Below are positions 27,507 to 36,909 of a DNA stretch of 64,000 nt, piece by piece. A program made the position numbers and the translations under genes. Where the stretch lies: contig DUAT01000094.1 in NCBI GenBank assembly GCA_012960755.1, positions 124,001-188,000 on the forward strand, in the 5' to 3' direction. Below the pieces are notes generated by a model that saw only the letters and a list, made by a program, of their open reading frames with translations, had not been told where the DNA came from and ran no database searches. Each line of letters begins with the position of its first letter. Position 1 is the first letter of the stretch. This DNA is from Gammaproteobacteria bacterium (GTDB lineage: Bacteria; Pseudomonadota; Gammaproteobacteria; Pseudomonadales; Azotimanducaceae_A).

Positions 27507-29225
27507 TCAGGCCAGGTTGACTTTATTGCGGCCAGCCTCCTTGGCAGCATACATCGCCTTGTCAGCACTGGACTGCAACTCTTCAGGCTGCTGGTGAACC
27601 GGGAAGCTGCTGATTCCGGCGCTGAATGTTACAAAGAACTGCTCGCCGGTTGTCTCGGACTTGTGGCTGGTCTGCGAAAATTCATATCGAACCCTTTCCA
27701 GAACGATCGCCGCGTCAGCGATATTGGTATCCTGCATGATGGCGACAAACTCCTCACCACCGTAACGACCGAGAATATCGTTGCGCCTGAAACTTCGACG
27801 TAACAGGTTCACAAGGCTCTTGATGACCTGGTCACCGGTCAGGTGGCCATGTTTGTCATTGACCTGCTTGAAGTTATCCAGATCAAGAATCACGTAGCTC
27901 AGCTCTGATTTTCGGCGTCGGGCAGCAGAGACTTGAACGGCCAATTGTCTTTTGATCTCATCATGCACCAGCAGCTGTGTCAGGCTGTCACGATAAATTT
28001 TTGCTGCCAGGGCGCGAGCTCGCTGGGCACGATTGGCAACTGATGAAACCAGGTACTTTTGGTCAACGGGTTTCATCAGGAAATCGTCAACGCCAACGTT
28101 GAGTGCGGCAGCTCGTATTGCCGGATCCGTTTCAGCGGAGAGAAACAGCAATGGAATGTCGCCACAGGATTCATGCTGGCGCAGAATTTGAGCTACTTCC
28201 ATGCCGTTAGCCTCAGGCATGTACATATCGAGAATAACAAGGTCGGGATTAAATTCGAGTACCTCGCCGATAACGCGAGTAGGGTTGTTGATCGCCCTTG
28301 TGTGCAGTCCGGCATCTTCCAGGGTCAGGCATATCTGCTTCGTAAACGGCTGGTCGTCATCAACCACCAGAATCCGCAGAGGGTCAGGATTTGTCTCTCC
28401 AACAAGAGACTCCAGTTTTTCGATCAGCACCGTTGTTTCGAATGGTTTTACAAAAAAGGCATCGCTACCGGCGCGAATTATTTCCAGTCGGTTAGCAAAA
28501 GAATCGTCTGCTGAAATAAAGATCACCGGCGCTTTTAGTATCTGGTCCTCGTGGAATTTATTGATGATATCGATTCCGCCGGTAGTCGCTTCTGGGAAAG
28601 CCACATCCATGACGATCGCTCCAGGGGTCACACCGGACTGACGAATTTTCTGTTCAAGGTCAGCCAGGTTGTATACTGCACGGCCATCATACCCCTGCAG
28701 CGCCAGCTCCATGACTATATGATCCGCCAGCGCCACGTCGTCCTCAACGATATAGATGGGCAATGTAGATAACGGTTGGACTCTGCGCGCATTCTGTTCG
28801 TGTTCTGAGCCGGTAGTCTGGTGATCGTCAGTGGTCTTTTCGCCATCTCCGGTCTCAGTCGATTGCAGGTCGTCGCCTGGGTGTGCTTCATCCTCGACAG
28901 GGCCATTGACCATAAGATGGCGAATGGCCTCACTTATTTCGTCGATGCGGTCCTGGGTAGGTACACCCTCGTCATCAAAGACACGAGTGAGTTCGGTCCC
29001 CAGAATTCGGGCGTACCGCGTGATATTTGAATATCCAAAAGTTTCCCCGGTACCGGCTAGATGATGGCATGCATTGTATAAAGGACGTGCCAGTTCTTCC
29101 TGCCAACCGTCAGTACTGATCTGTGACCATTTTTCAGCGATATCAGCAAGCTTGTCTGGCAGCTCGTCACGGTAGTCTGCTTTGAGCTCTAATAAGCCCT
29201 GTGAAAGTTTACTGCGTTTGTTCAC
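27507..29225 (-). CDS. Hpt - REC - REC - diguanylate cyclase signalling protein
   Basis: The 572-residue protein has an N-terminal Hpt domain (about 5-100, ACHHLAGTGETFGY), a charged linker, two receiver domains (about 152-265 with IVEDD and VMDVAFPE; about 282-395 with VVDDDQPF and VILDMYMPEANG) and a GGDEF domain (about 405-570). The active loop reads RYGGEEFVAI, so cyclase activity is expected. The inhibitory site RxxD is present as RRND five residues before it. It therefore makes cyclic di-GMP under control of a phosphorelay. The start is GTG. No histidine kinase lies in the window. Confidence 0.92.
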   Translation of the reverse strand: MNKRSKLSQGLLELKADYRDELPDKLADIAEKWSQISTDGWQEELARPLYNACHHLAGTGETFGYSNITRYARILGTELTRVFDDEGVPTQDRIDEISEAIRHLMVNGPVEDEAHPGDDLQSTETGDGEKTTDDHQTTGSEHEQNARRVQPLSTLPIYIVEDDVALADHIVMELALQGYDGRAVYNLADLEQKIRQSGVTPGAIVMDVAFPEATTGGIDIINKFHEDQILKAPVIFISADDSFANRLEIIRAGSDAFFVKPFETTVLIEKLESLVGETNPDPLRILVVDDDQPFTKQICLTLEDAGLHTRAINNPTRVIGEVLEFNPDLVILDMYMPEANGMEVAQILRQHESCGDIPLLFLSAETDPAIRAAALNVGVDDFLMKPVDQKYLVSSVANRAQRARALAAKIYRDSLTQLLVHDEIKRQLAVQVSAARRRKSELSYVILDLDNFKQVNDKHGHLTGDQVIKSLVNLLRRSFRRNDILGRYGGEEFVAIMQDTNIADAAIVLERVRYEFSQTSHKSETTGEQFFVTFSAGISSFPVHQQPEELQSSADKAMYAAKEAGRNKVNLA

Positions 29226-29493
29226 GAAATAATCCAGGTGGAATTCCGGTGAAGTCTACCCCGTTCCGGGTGGTGAATTCAAAGCGCCCATGTGCAGTAT
29301 AAGCCCCAGGCTCAACAAAATAGTATCCGGCCCAAACGGACGTGGCAGATCGATTGAACAAGGGTAAATTACCGGCGGTAAAACCCTGGATGCGCTGGAA
29401 GCCTGTGAAATGGGTGGCTCGTAAACCCAGCACCAATGATCGAAGGGTTAAGAACGTCAATCTCACCGGAAAACTGCTACCATTGACAGGCAA
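29209..29493 (-). CDS. Doubtful small protein upstream of the GGDEF gene
   Basis: A minus-strand frame begins with TTG at 29493 and could encode 94 residues, overlapping the GGDEF start by 17 bases. The C-terminal half looks protein-like (WAGYYFVEPGAYTAHGRFEF, then GVDFTGIPPGLF). It could be the remains of a longer gene in the same direction. There is no ribosome binding site and no family match that I recognise. Confidence 0.25.
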   Translation of the reverse strand: MPVNGSSFPVRLTFLTLRSLVLGLRATHFTGFQRIQGFTAGNLPLFNRSATSVWAGYYFVEPGAYTAHGRFEFTTRNGVDFTGIPPGLFREQTQ

Positions 29494-29496
29494 TTG

Positions 29497-29622
29497 ATGA
29501 AGGTGGTGAGTGAGATGAACGGCGTCGCAGAACAGAACCTGGATTTGGAAACCGTCGAAAAGTTGCGAGGTGGATTGGCGGTTATGCGAGAGAATCTACA
29601 AAAAGTCCTGGGCGAAGGCTGA
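29497..29622 (+). CDS. Possible 41-residue protein before the second PhyH gene
   Basis: An ATG at 29497 (or 29515 with GGTGGTGAG upstream) opens a frame ending at 29622. The protein is charged and helical (NGVAEQNLDLETVEKLRGGL, AVMRENLQKVLGEG). Its stop lies 17 bases before the ATG of the PhyH gene, which would fit coupling. No family is recognised. It may be real or chance. Confidence 0.35.
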   Translation: MKVVSEMNGVAEQNLDLETVEKLRGGLAVMRENLQKVLGEG

Positions 29623-29639
29623 TCGTGCGGGGGCAGAAG

Positions 29640-30431
29640 ATGCCTAAACTACAGCATTTTCAGAGTGATGATAGTCCTGACAGTATTTTCTCCGCCATCG
29701 AGCACGATGGAGGATGTATTCTTCATGGTCTGTTTGCGCCGGAATTTTGCGATCAAATCAAAGACGACTTTTTAGGCTATATCAAAGCCATGCAATGGGG
29801 TGAAAATGAGCTGGGGCTCAGGGATGAGTTTTATGGCAACCAGACGAAGAGGCTCCATGGGTTGTTCAGCAAATCTCCGTTAATGTCAGAGGTGCTGATG
29901 AACCCCTTTTTACTGTCCATGGCCGAACATTTTCTTAAATCTGACAGGCGGGCAAGAGATTTCCGTTTGAGCAATGCGGAACTTATGGTTTTGAACCAGG
30001 ACCAGGAGGTCCAGGAATTTCATACCGACGGTGGTTCCTGGTATCGGGCCCAACAGCATGAAGCAGGCAAAGAAATCCTTATTAGCGCCAATATTGCCCT
30101 GACCGATTTCACGGAAAACAATGGCGCGACCCGGGTGGTGCCTGGAAGTCATCAATGGGCGGTGGATCGCAAGCCGAAGGATTCTGAAGTCTGCCTCGCC
30201 GTGATGCCCCAAGGTGCCACATTGCTTTATTCCGGCAATGTCATTCATTCTGGAGGCGCCAATGCCACCCCGGACATGCGAATGGGTTTGTATCTGGGTT
30301 ACCTGGTAAGCTGGCTCAGGCCCATCGAGAACCAATTGGCAACCAATACGCCAGAGGACATATTGGCATTGTCAGCGGAAGCGCAGCGTCTGCTTGACGT
30401 GGTTCCCAGCGGTTTTACGGTATTAGCCTAG
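29640..30431 (+). CDS. Phytanoyl-CoA dioxygenase (PhyH) family protein
   Basis: The 263-residue protein is read from the ATG at 29640, preceded by a run of five G about 8 bases upstream; a GTG at 29625 is possible. The iron ligands are His and Asp in EFHTDGGSWY and the distal His in VIHSGGANATPDMR, with the family strand NNGATRVVPGSHQW. Its ligand motif HTDGG and C-terminal region (LGYLVSWLRPIENQ) differ from the first PhyH. Substrate unknown. It is divergent from the GGDEF gene and convergent with the ADP-ribosylglycohydrolase gene. Confidence 0.85.
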   Translation: MPKLQHFQSDDSPDSIFSAIEHDGGCILHGLFAPEFCDQIKDDFLGYIKAMQWGENELGLRDEFYGNQTKRLHGLFSKSPLMSEVLMNPFLLSMAEHFLKSDRRARDFRLSNAELMVLNQDQEVQEFHTDGGSWYRAQQHEAGKEILISANIALTDFTENNGATRVVPGSHQWAVDRKPKDSEVCLAVMPQGATLLYSGNVIHSGGANATPDMRMGLYLGYLVSWLRPIENQLATNTPEDILALSAEAQRLLDVVPSGFTVLA

Positions 30432-30451
30432 CAGGGTGATTATGTCGGTTC

Positions 30452-32545
30452 TTAAATCAGTGGCTGAATTTCAACCACCTGGGTTGCGGTTCTTCCCTCT
30501 TCAATCACAAGCGCGATGCTCCCGTCAGACAGATCATGATTCTCATCACGGTAGGAGAAAATTTGCGTCCCGTTGACCTGGGCAGTGATCAGGTCATCCT
30601 GCACAGACATCGACATCTGGTAGGTTTCACCGAACCGCCAGTTGTAATCGCATTCCGCCAACAACGTTTCGGAATTCAACATGCGCACCAGTTGTAGTTT
30701 GTTACCAGCTACGAGCAGGAAAGCATAGTAGCGTTTCAAACCCTGCACCCTGGCGGCAATACCTGCACGGGCTGCCAGATGTGGTGTGATATCGCTTTGA
30801 ATATTGTAGTTTCGCCATTGCCTGCTGCCCTGTATCAATAGCCCGGTGCCGGTATTCTGCACCAGTCGATACGGCTCTCGCCAACTGTCAAAGTTATCGG
30901 TTGCAGTAACCCAGGCCCGTCGCCACATGGTTCCCTTGTGATCCGGTTTGGTCAGTTGGATTCGAGGTTCACCGGACCAGTTCACATAGTCGAGATAGGC
31001 TATGCATTGGCCGCTCGATGAAACGAAAACTCCGATCTCGAAAACCGGGTTAGCAGCCGCTGGAATCTCATACCTGAGCGTCGCATCAATCCCCGGCTCG
31101 ATCGAAGCTGAGTCCCCCTGAAGAGTAATCACCTGATCGTTCTCTCCGTAGTAACGGATGTATACGCAAGCCTGGATGCAATCGGGGCTATTCTCATCTG
31201 CTTTAAGACTTGCTTCAATGATCTGCCCGGCATAAACCCTGGGCGACGCCATCAGTGCATAACCTCTTTTTTCAAAGTATTTCGCCGCATCTTTGCTCGG
31301 TACAAAAACAGGGGTGCCGCAATAGACCTGGGTATTCAGTATCAGCTTCAGGCTTCTCTGGCCGCTCTTGCTGTGCCCCGGGACATTGCTGATTTCTGCG
31401 TCTCCCTCGGTGATCGTGAATCCCTGCACAGCACCGGGAAACTCGAAATGAAATTGTGCCCCTTGTTTCGGATACCAGCTTTTTTCACCGGATAAAGCGC
31501 GGCCCAGGTTAATAATCTCGACGGCTTCATGTGCACAGTCGCTGATGCCCCTGCCGCCTTCAGCGGTAGGGATATAGATTCGGTCCGCTACCGGGGATCG
31601 CCAGTCCAGACCCTTGTTTACACCCACGTCGATACCGGTCAATCCATTCTTTATACCCATCAGGCAGCCGACATTGCCGGAATTGCAGTCGGTGTCCCAG
31701 CCGCTGGTGTTGATGATTTTTAGTGTTTCGGAAAAGTCGTCGTTACCATGCAACAGTGAGTGAATGATCAAACCGTGGTTCGGCACCATATGGCAGTTGC
31801 CGCCAAACTTGTCATATCCGTAGTCAGCAGCCAACAGCTCTCGCGTGGCGCGCCAGTCGCTTTCGCTGGCGTGCCAGGCACGAACATCCTCAATCAGTCG
31901 ACTGATCACAGAATCAACCGGGATATAAGTCAAAGCCTTGTCAATCAGGGTTTGGATATTACTTTCGATAAAAGCCATCGATTCCATGACTGCCATGACA
32001 ATCGCGCCATAAACAGCCTCGCCATCGTGGCTGACACGTGCGGCAGCTTCCGCGAATTTTGCAGCCTGGTCCGGATCACCGGGCGCCACCATAGCCCAGC
32101 CGTCGATAAAAATCTGTGCCCCGATCTGTTCCGCGACCACCTTGCCGTTCAAGGACTCAGAACCGCTGCGAGGTGCTTCTATACCACTTTTCAGCCGGAG
32201 AAACGCCGTATGTTCAGTGGAATTGCCCATCCCACCCCACCACAGTATCGATTTGTTCTCAATGATGTAATTAAGCCAGCTGTTGCCGATATCTTTTGCA
32301 CTGATTTCCGGATTCGCATGATTGTCAGCCAGGGCTCTCAAAAATGTAAATGTGCCGGAGATATCATCGTCAGTAACCAACAAAGGAACATCCAGCTTGT
32401 CGTGGACGTAATATTCGATATCACCCAGTCGTTCCTGAATCATCTCGTAAGTCCAGCCTTCGAAAGGTCGGCCGAGATAAACGCCGATGACCTTGCCTAA
32501 AACCCCCGCATAGACCCGATCTGAATAGTCTGTGGGGAGCGCCAC
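30452..32545 (-). CDS. ADP-ribosylglycohydrolase-family protein with C-terminal beta domains
   Basis: From a GTG at 32545 the protein has 697 residues. A frame up to 32662 is open, but the upstream part overlaps the previous gene and consists of short repeats. Residues about 10-330 form an ARH-like helical domain: DRVYAGVLGKVIGVYLGRPF, the metal-site segments TDDDISGTF and WDTDCNSGNVGCLMG. The rest (about 345-697) holds two beta-rich domains, the last resembling a concanavalin/LamG-type sugar-binding fold (IQGSRQWRNYNIQSDITPH, VNGTQIFSYRDEN). ARH proteins remove ADP-ribose from proteins or nucleic acid, but members fused to sugar-binding domains may act on other glycosides. It lies directly after the PARP-finger gene. 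Confidence 0.8.
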   Translation of the reverse strand: MALPTDYSDRVYAGVLGKVIGVYLGRPFEGWTYEMIQERLGDIEYYVHDKLDVPLLVTDDDISGTFTFLRALADNHANPEISAKDIGNSWLNYIIENKSILWWGGMGNSTEHTAFLRLKSGIEAPRSGSESLNGKVVAEQIGAQIFIDGWAMVAPGDPDQAAKFAEAAARVSHDGEAVYGAIVMAVMESMAFIESNIQTLIDKALTYIPVDSVISRLIEDVRAWHASESDWRATRELLAADYGYDKFGGNCHMVPNHGLIIHSLLHGNDDFSETLKIINTSGWDTDCNSGNVGCLMGIKNGLTGIDVGVNKGLDWRSPVADRIYIPTAEGGRGISDCAHEAVEIINLGRALSGEKSWYPKQGAQFHFEFPGAVQGFTITEGDAEISNVPGHSKSGQRSLKLILNTQVYCGTPVFVPSKDAAKYFEKRGYALMASPRVYAGQIIEASLKADENSPDCIQACVYIRYYGENDQVITLQGDSASIEPGIDATLRYEIPAAANPVFEIGVFVSSSGQCIAYLDYVNWSGEPRIQLTKPDHKGTMWRRAWVTATDNFDSWREPYRLVQNTGTGLLIQGSRQWRNYNIQSDITPHLAARAGIAARVQGLKRYYAFLLVAGNKLQLVRMLNSETLLAECDYNWRFGETYQMSMSVQDDLITAQVNGTQIFSYRDENHDLSDGSIALVIEEGRTATQVVEIQPLI

Positions 32546-32564
32546 AACCTTTCTTGATCGCACG

Positions 32565-32609
32565 TCTTTTGATGACAAGCTTTTTGGTGACACGCTATTT
32601 GATGACAGG
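32565..32609 (-). repeat. Three imperfect 15-bp tandem repeats at the ARH gene start
   Basis: Plus-strand units are TCTTTTGATGACAAG, CTTTTTGGTGACACG and CTATTTGATGACAGG, at 32565, 32580 and 32595. A fourth, more degenerate unit may lie at 32550-32564. If translated on the minus strand they give five-residue units LSSNS, VSPKS, LSSKD. They fill the gap between the zinc-finger stop (32610) and the likely ARH start. Confidence 0.8.
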
Positions 32610-33143
32610 TTAAAGATGCTCCTTGATTTCAGTGATATCTGCGTCAGACAGTTCTCCCCCAAAATGCCGGAGTCGGTTCATAATATCGGTTGTCTCGAAA
32701 TATGCCTCTGAGCAGCCTAAATGTATGTTCCCTGCAGCGTTGAACATGCCATCTTCAAAAAACACCAGACGAATTCGCCACTCGTCTTTACCAATCATTT
32801 CCTGGCAGGATCGGCAATGGGCCCTGCCGCTGGGGGCACGTTCAACGCCATCAATACGCTGGGTGCGATGGTATTCAATACCGAATTTAGCGGTGGTCCT
32901 CAGGGTCTTGATATTCTCCAGCTGATTCACAGGATCGTTTGCCTCCGCATCGATGACCTCCGCCAGGGACTCCGGTCTCTTCAGCGAAGCACAATCGATA
33001 TGGAACCATAAGGTCATCTCACTATCGTCGCTAAAGGGATTTGGCAACCGTTCGCCGAAACGTAACTCGCCCTTGCTGATTGGCTGGCCGCAACCGCGAC
33101 ATTTTGATCGGCCACTGTTCGCAGGTTCTATGGTGTGTGGCAT
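32610..33143 (-). CDS. Bacterial protein with two PARP-type zinc fingers
   Basis: From the ATG at 33143 the protein has 177 residues; starts further upstream exist. It consists of two copies of the CCHC PARP-type finger. Finger 1 has Cys15, Cys18, His48 and Cys51 in SGRSKCRGCGQPISKGELRF to WFHIDC. Finger 2 has Cys110, Cys113, His141 and Cys144 in SGRAHCRSCQEMIGKDEWRI to IHLGC. The spacing C-x2-C-x29-H-x2-C and C-x2-C-x27-H-x2-C, with SGR-x-x-C before each, is that of eukaryotic PARP1 and DNA ligase III fingers, which bind DNA nicks and ends. No PARP catalytic domain is present. It lies upstream of an ADP-ribosylglycohydrolase-family gene on the same strand. Confidence 0.8.
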   Translation of the reverse strand: MPHTIEPANSGRSKCRGCGQPISKGELRFGERLPNPFSDDSEMTLWFHIDCASLKRPESLAEVIDAEANDPVNQLENIKTLRTTAKFGIEYHRTQRIDGVERAPSGRAHCRSCQEMIGKDEWRIRLVFFEDGMFNAAGNIHLGCSEAYFETTDIMNRLRHFGGELSDADITEIKEHL

Positions 33144-33269
33144 CACAATTTCCATGTGGTCGAGCCAAGAGTCTGCATCAAGACTGGCGGCAATGCCAGT
33201 GCTGTAAGGAGTATAAATGGTGCGGCGAATGGCGTATAAAGTAGCATTCAAATTTTCTTCGAGGTGCAG

Positions 33270-34376
33270 ATGGATTACCCCGTTATCTCAGCAGATTCTC
33301 ATATTACAGAAGCCCCTGGCACTTACGTCGATTACATTGATGCCAGTTATAAAGACCGTGCGCCCCGCATTGAGTCGTTGGACACTGGCGATGTTTTTAT
33401 CATTGATGGCATGGATCGACCTATTCAACTGGGACTGGTTGCCGCAGCTGGAAAAAAGCCGGAAGAAATCACCACCGGTGGCGTGAAATTTGAAGAGCTC
33501 CACCGTAGCGGTTGGGACCCAACGGCGCGGGTCGCTGACCAGGAAAAAGATGGTGTTGCCGCAGAAATAATTTACCCGACTGTTGGCATGATGTTGTGTA
33601 ATCACAAGGATTTTGACTACAAGCAAGCCTGCTTTGACGCATACAATCGGTGGATCAGTGAATACTGCAGTGAAAACCCTGATCGATTGCTGGGTTGTGG
33701 GCAAACAGCGGTGAGCAGCCCGGATCAAACTGTCAGAGACCTGCAATCCATTAAAGATCTCGGGCTGCGTGGTGTGATGATGTCAGGCAACCCGAAGGAA
33801 GAAGACTTCGATTCTGAAATTTATAATCCGGTCTGGGAGAAAGCCATTGAGCTTGAACTGCCGGTTTCGTTTCATATTCTGACGACCAAAGGCGGAGGGC
33901 ATCGGGGACCCAGAATCAACAGCTTCCTGTCAATTATCCGTGGCAACCAGGACATCATGGGGACATTGATATTTGGCGGGGTTTTTGAACGATATCCCGA
34001 ATTGAAAGTAGTTTGTGTTGAAGCAGACGCAGGCTGGGTACCACATTATCTGTATCGAATGGACCATGCGTACAAGCGACACAGGAATTGGCTGGCCCCG
34101 AATGTAGCGTTGTCGAAGCTGCCCAGCGAGTATTTTTCTGAGCATATCTATACCACATTCCAGGACGATTGGGTTGCTTTCAGGAGTGCCGAAATGATGA
34201 ACTGGAAGCGATTGATGTGGGCCAATGACTTTCCACACTCTGACTCCACCTGGCCCTGGTCACAGGCCATGCTGGAAGAACATACCAAAGTGCTGACGCC
34301 AGAGATGAAGCGCGCGATACTGAGTCAGAATGTCGCAGATCTGTACCAGATTGACCTGGCTTCGCTTATCAAATGA
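33270..34376 (+). CDS. Amidohydrolase family (ACMSD-like) protein
   Basis: The 368-residue protein starts at the ATG at 33270 with GAGGTG upstream. It is a TIM-barrel metal hydrolase of the amidohydrolase-2 group: SADSHITEAPGTYVDYI (the first metal motif varies as DSHITE), VSFHILTTKGGGH, VCVEADAGWVPHYLYRMDHA and the last Asp in LMWANDFPHSDSTWPWS. The group contains decarboxylases and hydrolases of aromatic or dicarboxylic acids. A second member, with the same DWxx-type C-terminal WANDxPHxxxTWPxS motif, lies at 57059. It is divergent from the zinc-finger gene. Confidence 0.85.
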   Translation: MDYPVISADSHITEAPGTYVDYIDASYKDRAPRIESLDTGDVFIIDGMDRPIQLGLVAAAGKKPEEITTGGVKFEELHRSGWDPTARVADQEKDGVAAEIIYPTVGMMLCNHKDFDYKQACFDAYNRWISEYCSENPDRLLGCGQTAVSSPDQTVRDLQSIKDLGLRGVMMSGNPKEEDFDSEIYNPVWEKAIELELPVSFHILTTKGGGHRGPRINSFLSIIRGNQDIMGTLIFGGVFERYPELKVVCVEADAGWVPHYLYRMDHAYKRHRNWLAPNVALSKLPSEYFSEHIYTTFQDDWVAFRSAEMMNWKRLMWANDFPHSDSTWPWSQAMLEEHTKVLTPEMKRAILSQNVADLYQIDLASLIK

Positions 34377-34399
34377 CATGATTTAATGATATACGGTTA

Positions 34400-35527
34400 A
34401 TGCCGCATTCCAGCGACTTAAGGACAAACCTGAACGGCGGGGTAACCCTGCTGCTTTCGGTTGCGGGCTTTTTCTTTGGCGGTTTTACCGGTTGGGCCAT
34501 ACTGGTCGGTGATGAGTTGGGCCGGGTTAACATCCTTTACCTGTTGCTGGTCTACTTGTTTCTACCCATTGCCAGCGTTGTAATCTCCACGATTTCACTG
34601 TTGTTTGGCAGCGGGTTCAATTTTGCCCAATTACTGAAAAGATTGCCTTTGTGGTCGCCGGAGCAACAGCAGTTCTGGCGACAGCTGAGACAACAGGGGT
34701 TCGACCGGTTATGGTTTTTTCAGGCCAGTCAATTGGTGGCTATCTGTTTTAGTCTGGCGGGGCTGGTGGTATTTTTCTTACTGCTATTGGCGACTGACAT
34801 TAACTTCGTCTGGCGAAGTACCTTGCTGACAGCGCAGGACTTGTTGCCATTGTTGCAATGGCTGTCCGCACCCTGGCGGTACTGGGAGGCTGCGCAGCCT
34901 GGGGTTGAATTGTTGTTGCAGACCCAGGATTCCCGCATCGCGCCCGGAAATGCTTCTATTTCAAGCTATGCCCAGTGGTGGCAATTTGTACTGGCGATCC
35001 AGATATTTTACAGTTTTCTTCCCAGAGGCTTACTGCTTGTTGCCGCGCGTATCATGATTCTGAGAAAAATGTCCCGGGCTGAACGACAGGACCCAGTGAG
35101 CCGGCAATCCCGGGACTATCAGGGAGAGGGTCAGGAAATTCTGGCACCCGTTGTCACCCGAATTGAGAACACCTGCACGCTGGTGAACTGGGGCGGCATC
35201 CCGGACCTGATCGTTGAGCAACTCGCAAAACACTATCCACAGCAAATCAGCGGTGAACTTCATGCCGGTCCAACGGCCGAAGATGCTCAACACTCCCAGG
35301 CGCAACAAGCTGTGGGGAGCCAATTGGTGCTGGTAAAGTCCTGGGAACCACCGTTGGCTGAATTGGCTGATTACTTGCACGATACCCATGGTTACCTGCT
35401 GCCGGTAGACTGGAAAAACTCCGCTCAAGAAGCTGTGACGGACTTTCATCTCGAAGAATGGCGCCGCTTCACGGCGACCCAGGACAATTGGCAATTGTTG
35501 GCCTGGCGCACAGGTGGTATGAAGTGA
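34400..35527 (+). CDS. DUF2868 family membrane protein
   Basis: The 375-residue protein has membrane segments at about 14-38, 45-68, 112-132 and 195-222. The gene pair DUF2868-DUF3482 is common in gammaproteobacteria, and the LLPLLQWLSAPW and SISSYAQWWQF segments fit that family. Its cytoplasmic tail has a Rossmann-like pattern near LVNWGGIPDLIVEQL. Function is unknown; coupling to the following GTPase (overlap of four bases) implies a shared membrane-associated role. Confidence 0.8.
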   Translation: MPHSSDLRTNLNGGVTLLLSVAGFFFGGFTGWAILVGDELGRVNILYLLLVYLFLPIASVVISTISLLFGSGFNFAQLLKRLPLWSPEQQQFWRQLRQQGFDRLWFFQASQLVAICFSLAGLVVFFLLLLATDINFVWRSTLLTAQDLLPLLQWLSAPWRYWEAAQPGVELLLQTQDSRIAPGNASISSYAQWWQFVLAIQIFYSFLPRGLLLVAARIMILRKMSRAERQDPVSRQSRDYQGEGQEILAPVVTRIENTCTLVNWGGIPDLIVEQLAKHYPQQISGELHAGPTAEDAQHSQAQQAVGSQLVLVKSWEPPLAELADYLHDTHGYLLPVDWKNSAQEAVTDFHLEEWRRFTATQDNWQLLAWRTGGMK

Positions 35528-36897
35528 ATGCTATCACGCCCCGGTTCGCGGTCGTTGGGCATCCCAACAAGGGTAAGTCGTCGATCGTCTCCACCTTGTC
35601 TCACAATGACGCTATATTGATATCAAGACGCGGCGGTACCACAACCAGGGCGTCTGCGTATCCGGTGAGTACCGCGACCAGTGGTTTTGAGTTGATCGAT
35701 ACACCGGGTTTCCAAAGACCCACGCAAGCCCTCAAGTGGTTAAAAAAGCATGCCGGTAGTGCCGATCAGCGGTCCCGGGCAGTGCAGTTGTTTGTATCCA
35801 GTGAAGGGTGCCAGAAAAAGTTTCCTGATGAAGTTGAAATACTCACGCCTCTGATGAAGGGCGCGGCGATATTGTATGTTGTGGATGGCTCTCGTCCTTA
35901 TGGCGCAGAATATGAGGCAGAGATGGAGATTCTAAGATGGACCGGTCGAGCCAGTATGGCCCTGATCAATCCTATCGAAAATGAAGAATATGTGACGGCG
36001 TGGGAAAGTGCCCTGGCTCAGTATTTTAGGCTTGTTAGGGTATTTGATCCCATGCAGGCAGATTTTGATAAACAGATCTCACTGCTGGAAGCCTTTGCCC
36101 ACCTTCAGCCGACTTGGCAATCCAGCTTGTACCGGCTGATCTCGGATCTACGGCAACAAAAAGTAGATATTGTAGAAGAATGTGCAACGATCCTTGGAGA
36201 TCTACTTGAAGACCTCTGCAGTCATGAGTATCGGCAAAAAGCATTGAATAAATCACAGGCAAAAGCGCTGGAGTCAATTGTCGCCCAAATATACAAGGAT
36301 TGGATGCAGCAACGGGAGAAAGACGCATTTGAAAAAATGAAAACTGTTTTTACCTTTAATCACAGTGAACTCGAGGTGGAATCCATGGACTATCCACCGC
36401 AATTGTTCGACGTCGAACACTGGTACGCCTGGGGGCTAAACAAGCGACAGTTGCTGACCTTTGCCGCCGCCTCTGGCGCAACCGCAGGTGCAGTAGTTGA
36501 TGCGGCCGTTGCAGGCCAGAGTTTTATGTTGGGCGCATTAGGTGGTGCCCTGGTGGGGTACGGCGGAGCTCTGTTTGGCGGCGATAGGCTTACAAAGTTA
36601 CGAGTTAAGGGACTGCCTCTGGGTGGTTATGAAGCCTGCCAGGGACCTGCTCGCGATAAAAACTTTCCGTTTGTGGTCCTGGGGCGTTTCGTTAACTTGT
36701 TCTCTCAGCTAAAAAATCGCAGTCATGCTAAACGAGGCCAGGTAAAGGTTCAGAATATCGAGCTGTTTTCTCGAATTGAAAAGCTTGCGAAACCGCAGAA
36801 AAAAGCACTGACCACGGCGATGGACAGGCTCAGTAAACAGAAAACAGTGACATCGCTGGCGAAAACGGTTCTGCCGTTTTTACACACCATCGATTGA
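35524..36897 (+). CDS. GTPase with DUF3482 domain
   Basis: The 457-residue protein starts with a GTG inside GTGA at the end of the DUF2868 gene. The N-terminal G domain has P-loop VGHPNKGKSS (G1), the GTTTRA switch I and IDTPG (G3). LINPIENE lies where the G4 NKxD would be, so base specificity is altered or lost, as in other DUF3482 members. A long helical middle follows, then a Gly/Ala-rich segment with two hydrophobic helices (about 333-365) that could insert in membranes. Function is unknown. Confidence 0.85.
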   Translation: MNAITPRFAVVGHPNKGKSSIVSTLSHNDAILISRRGGTTTRASAYPVSTATSGFELIDTPGFQRPTQALKWLKKHAGSADQRSRAVQLFVSSEGCQKKFPDEVEILTPLMKGAAILYVVDGSRPYGAEYEAEMEILRWTGRASMALINPIENEEYVTAWESALAQYFRLVRVFDPMQADFDKQISLLEAFAHLQPTWQSSLYRLISDLRQQKVDIVEECATILGDLLEDLCSHEYRQKALNKSQAKALESIVAQIYKDWMQQREKDAFEKMKTVFTFNHSELEVESMDYPPQLFDVEHWYAWGLNKRQLLTFAAASGATAGAVVDAAVAGQSFMLGALGGALVGYGGALFGGDRLTKLRVKGLPLGGYEACQGPARDKNFPFVVLGRFVNLFSQLKNRSHAKRGQVKVQNIELFSRIEKLAKPQKKALTTAMDRLSKQKTVTSLAKTVLPFLHTID

Positions 36898-36909
36898 CAC
36901 TCCACTAGC

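Noticed and set aside
31760..32500. Plus-strand 246-codon frame antisense to the ARH gene
   Set aside because: Lies inside a well supported conserved gene, has no recognisable domain or ribosome binding site, and has an odd composition rich in His and Ser.
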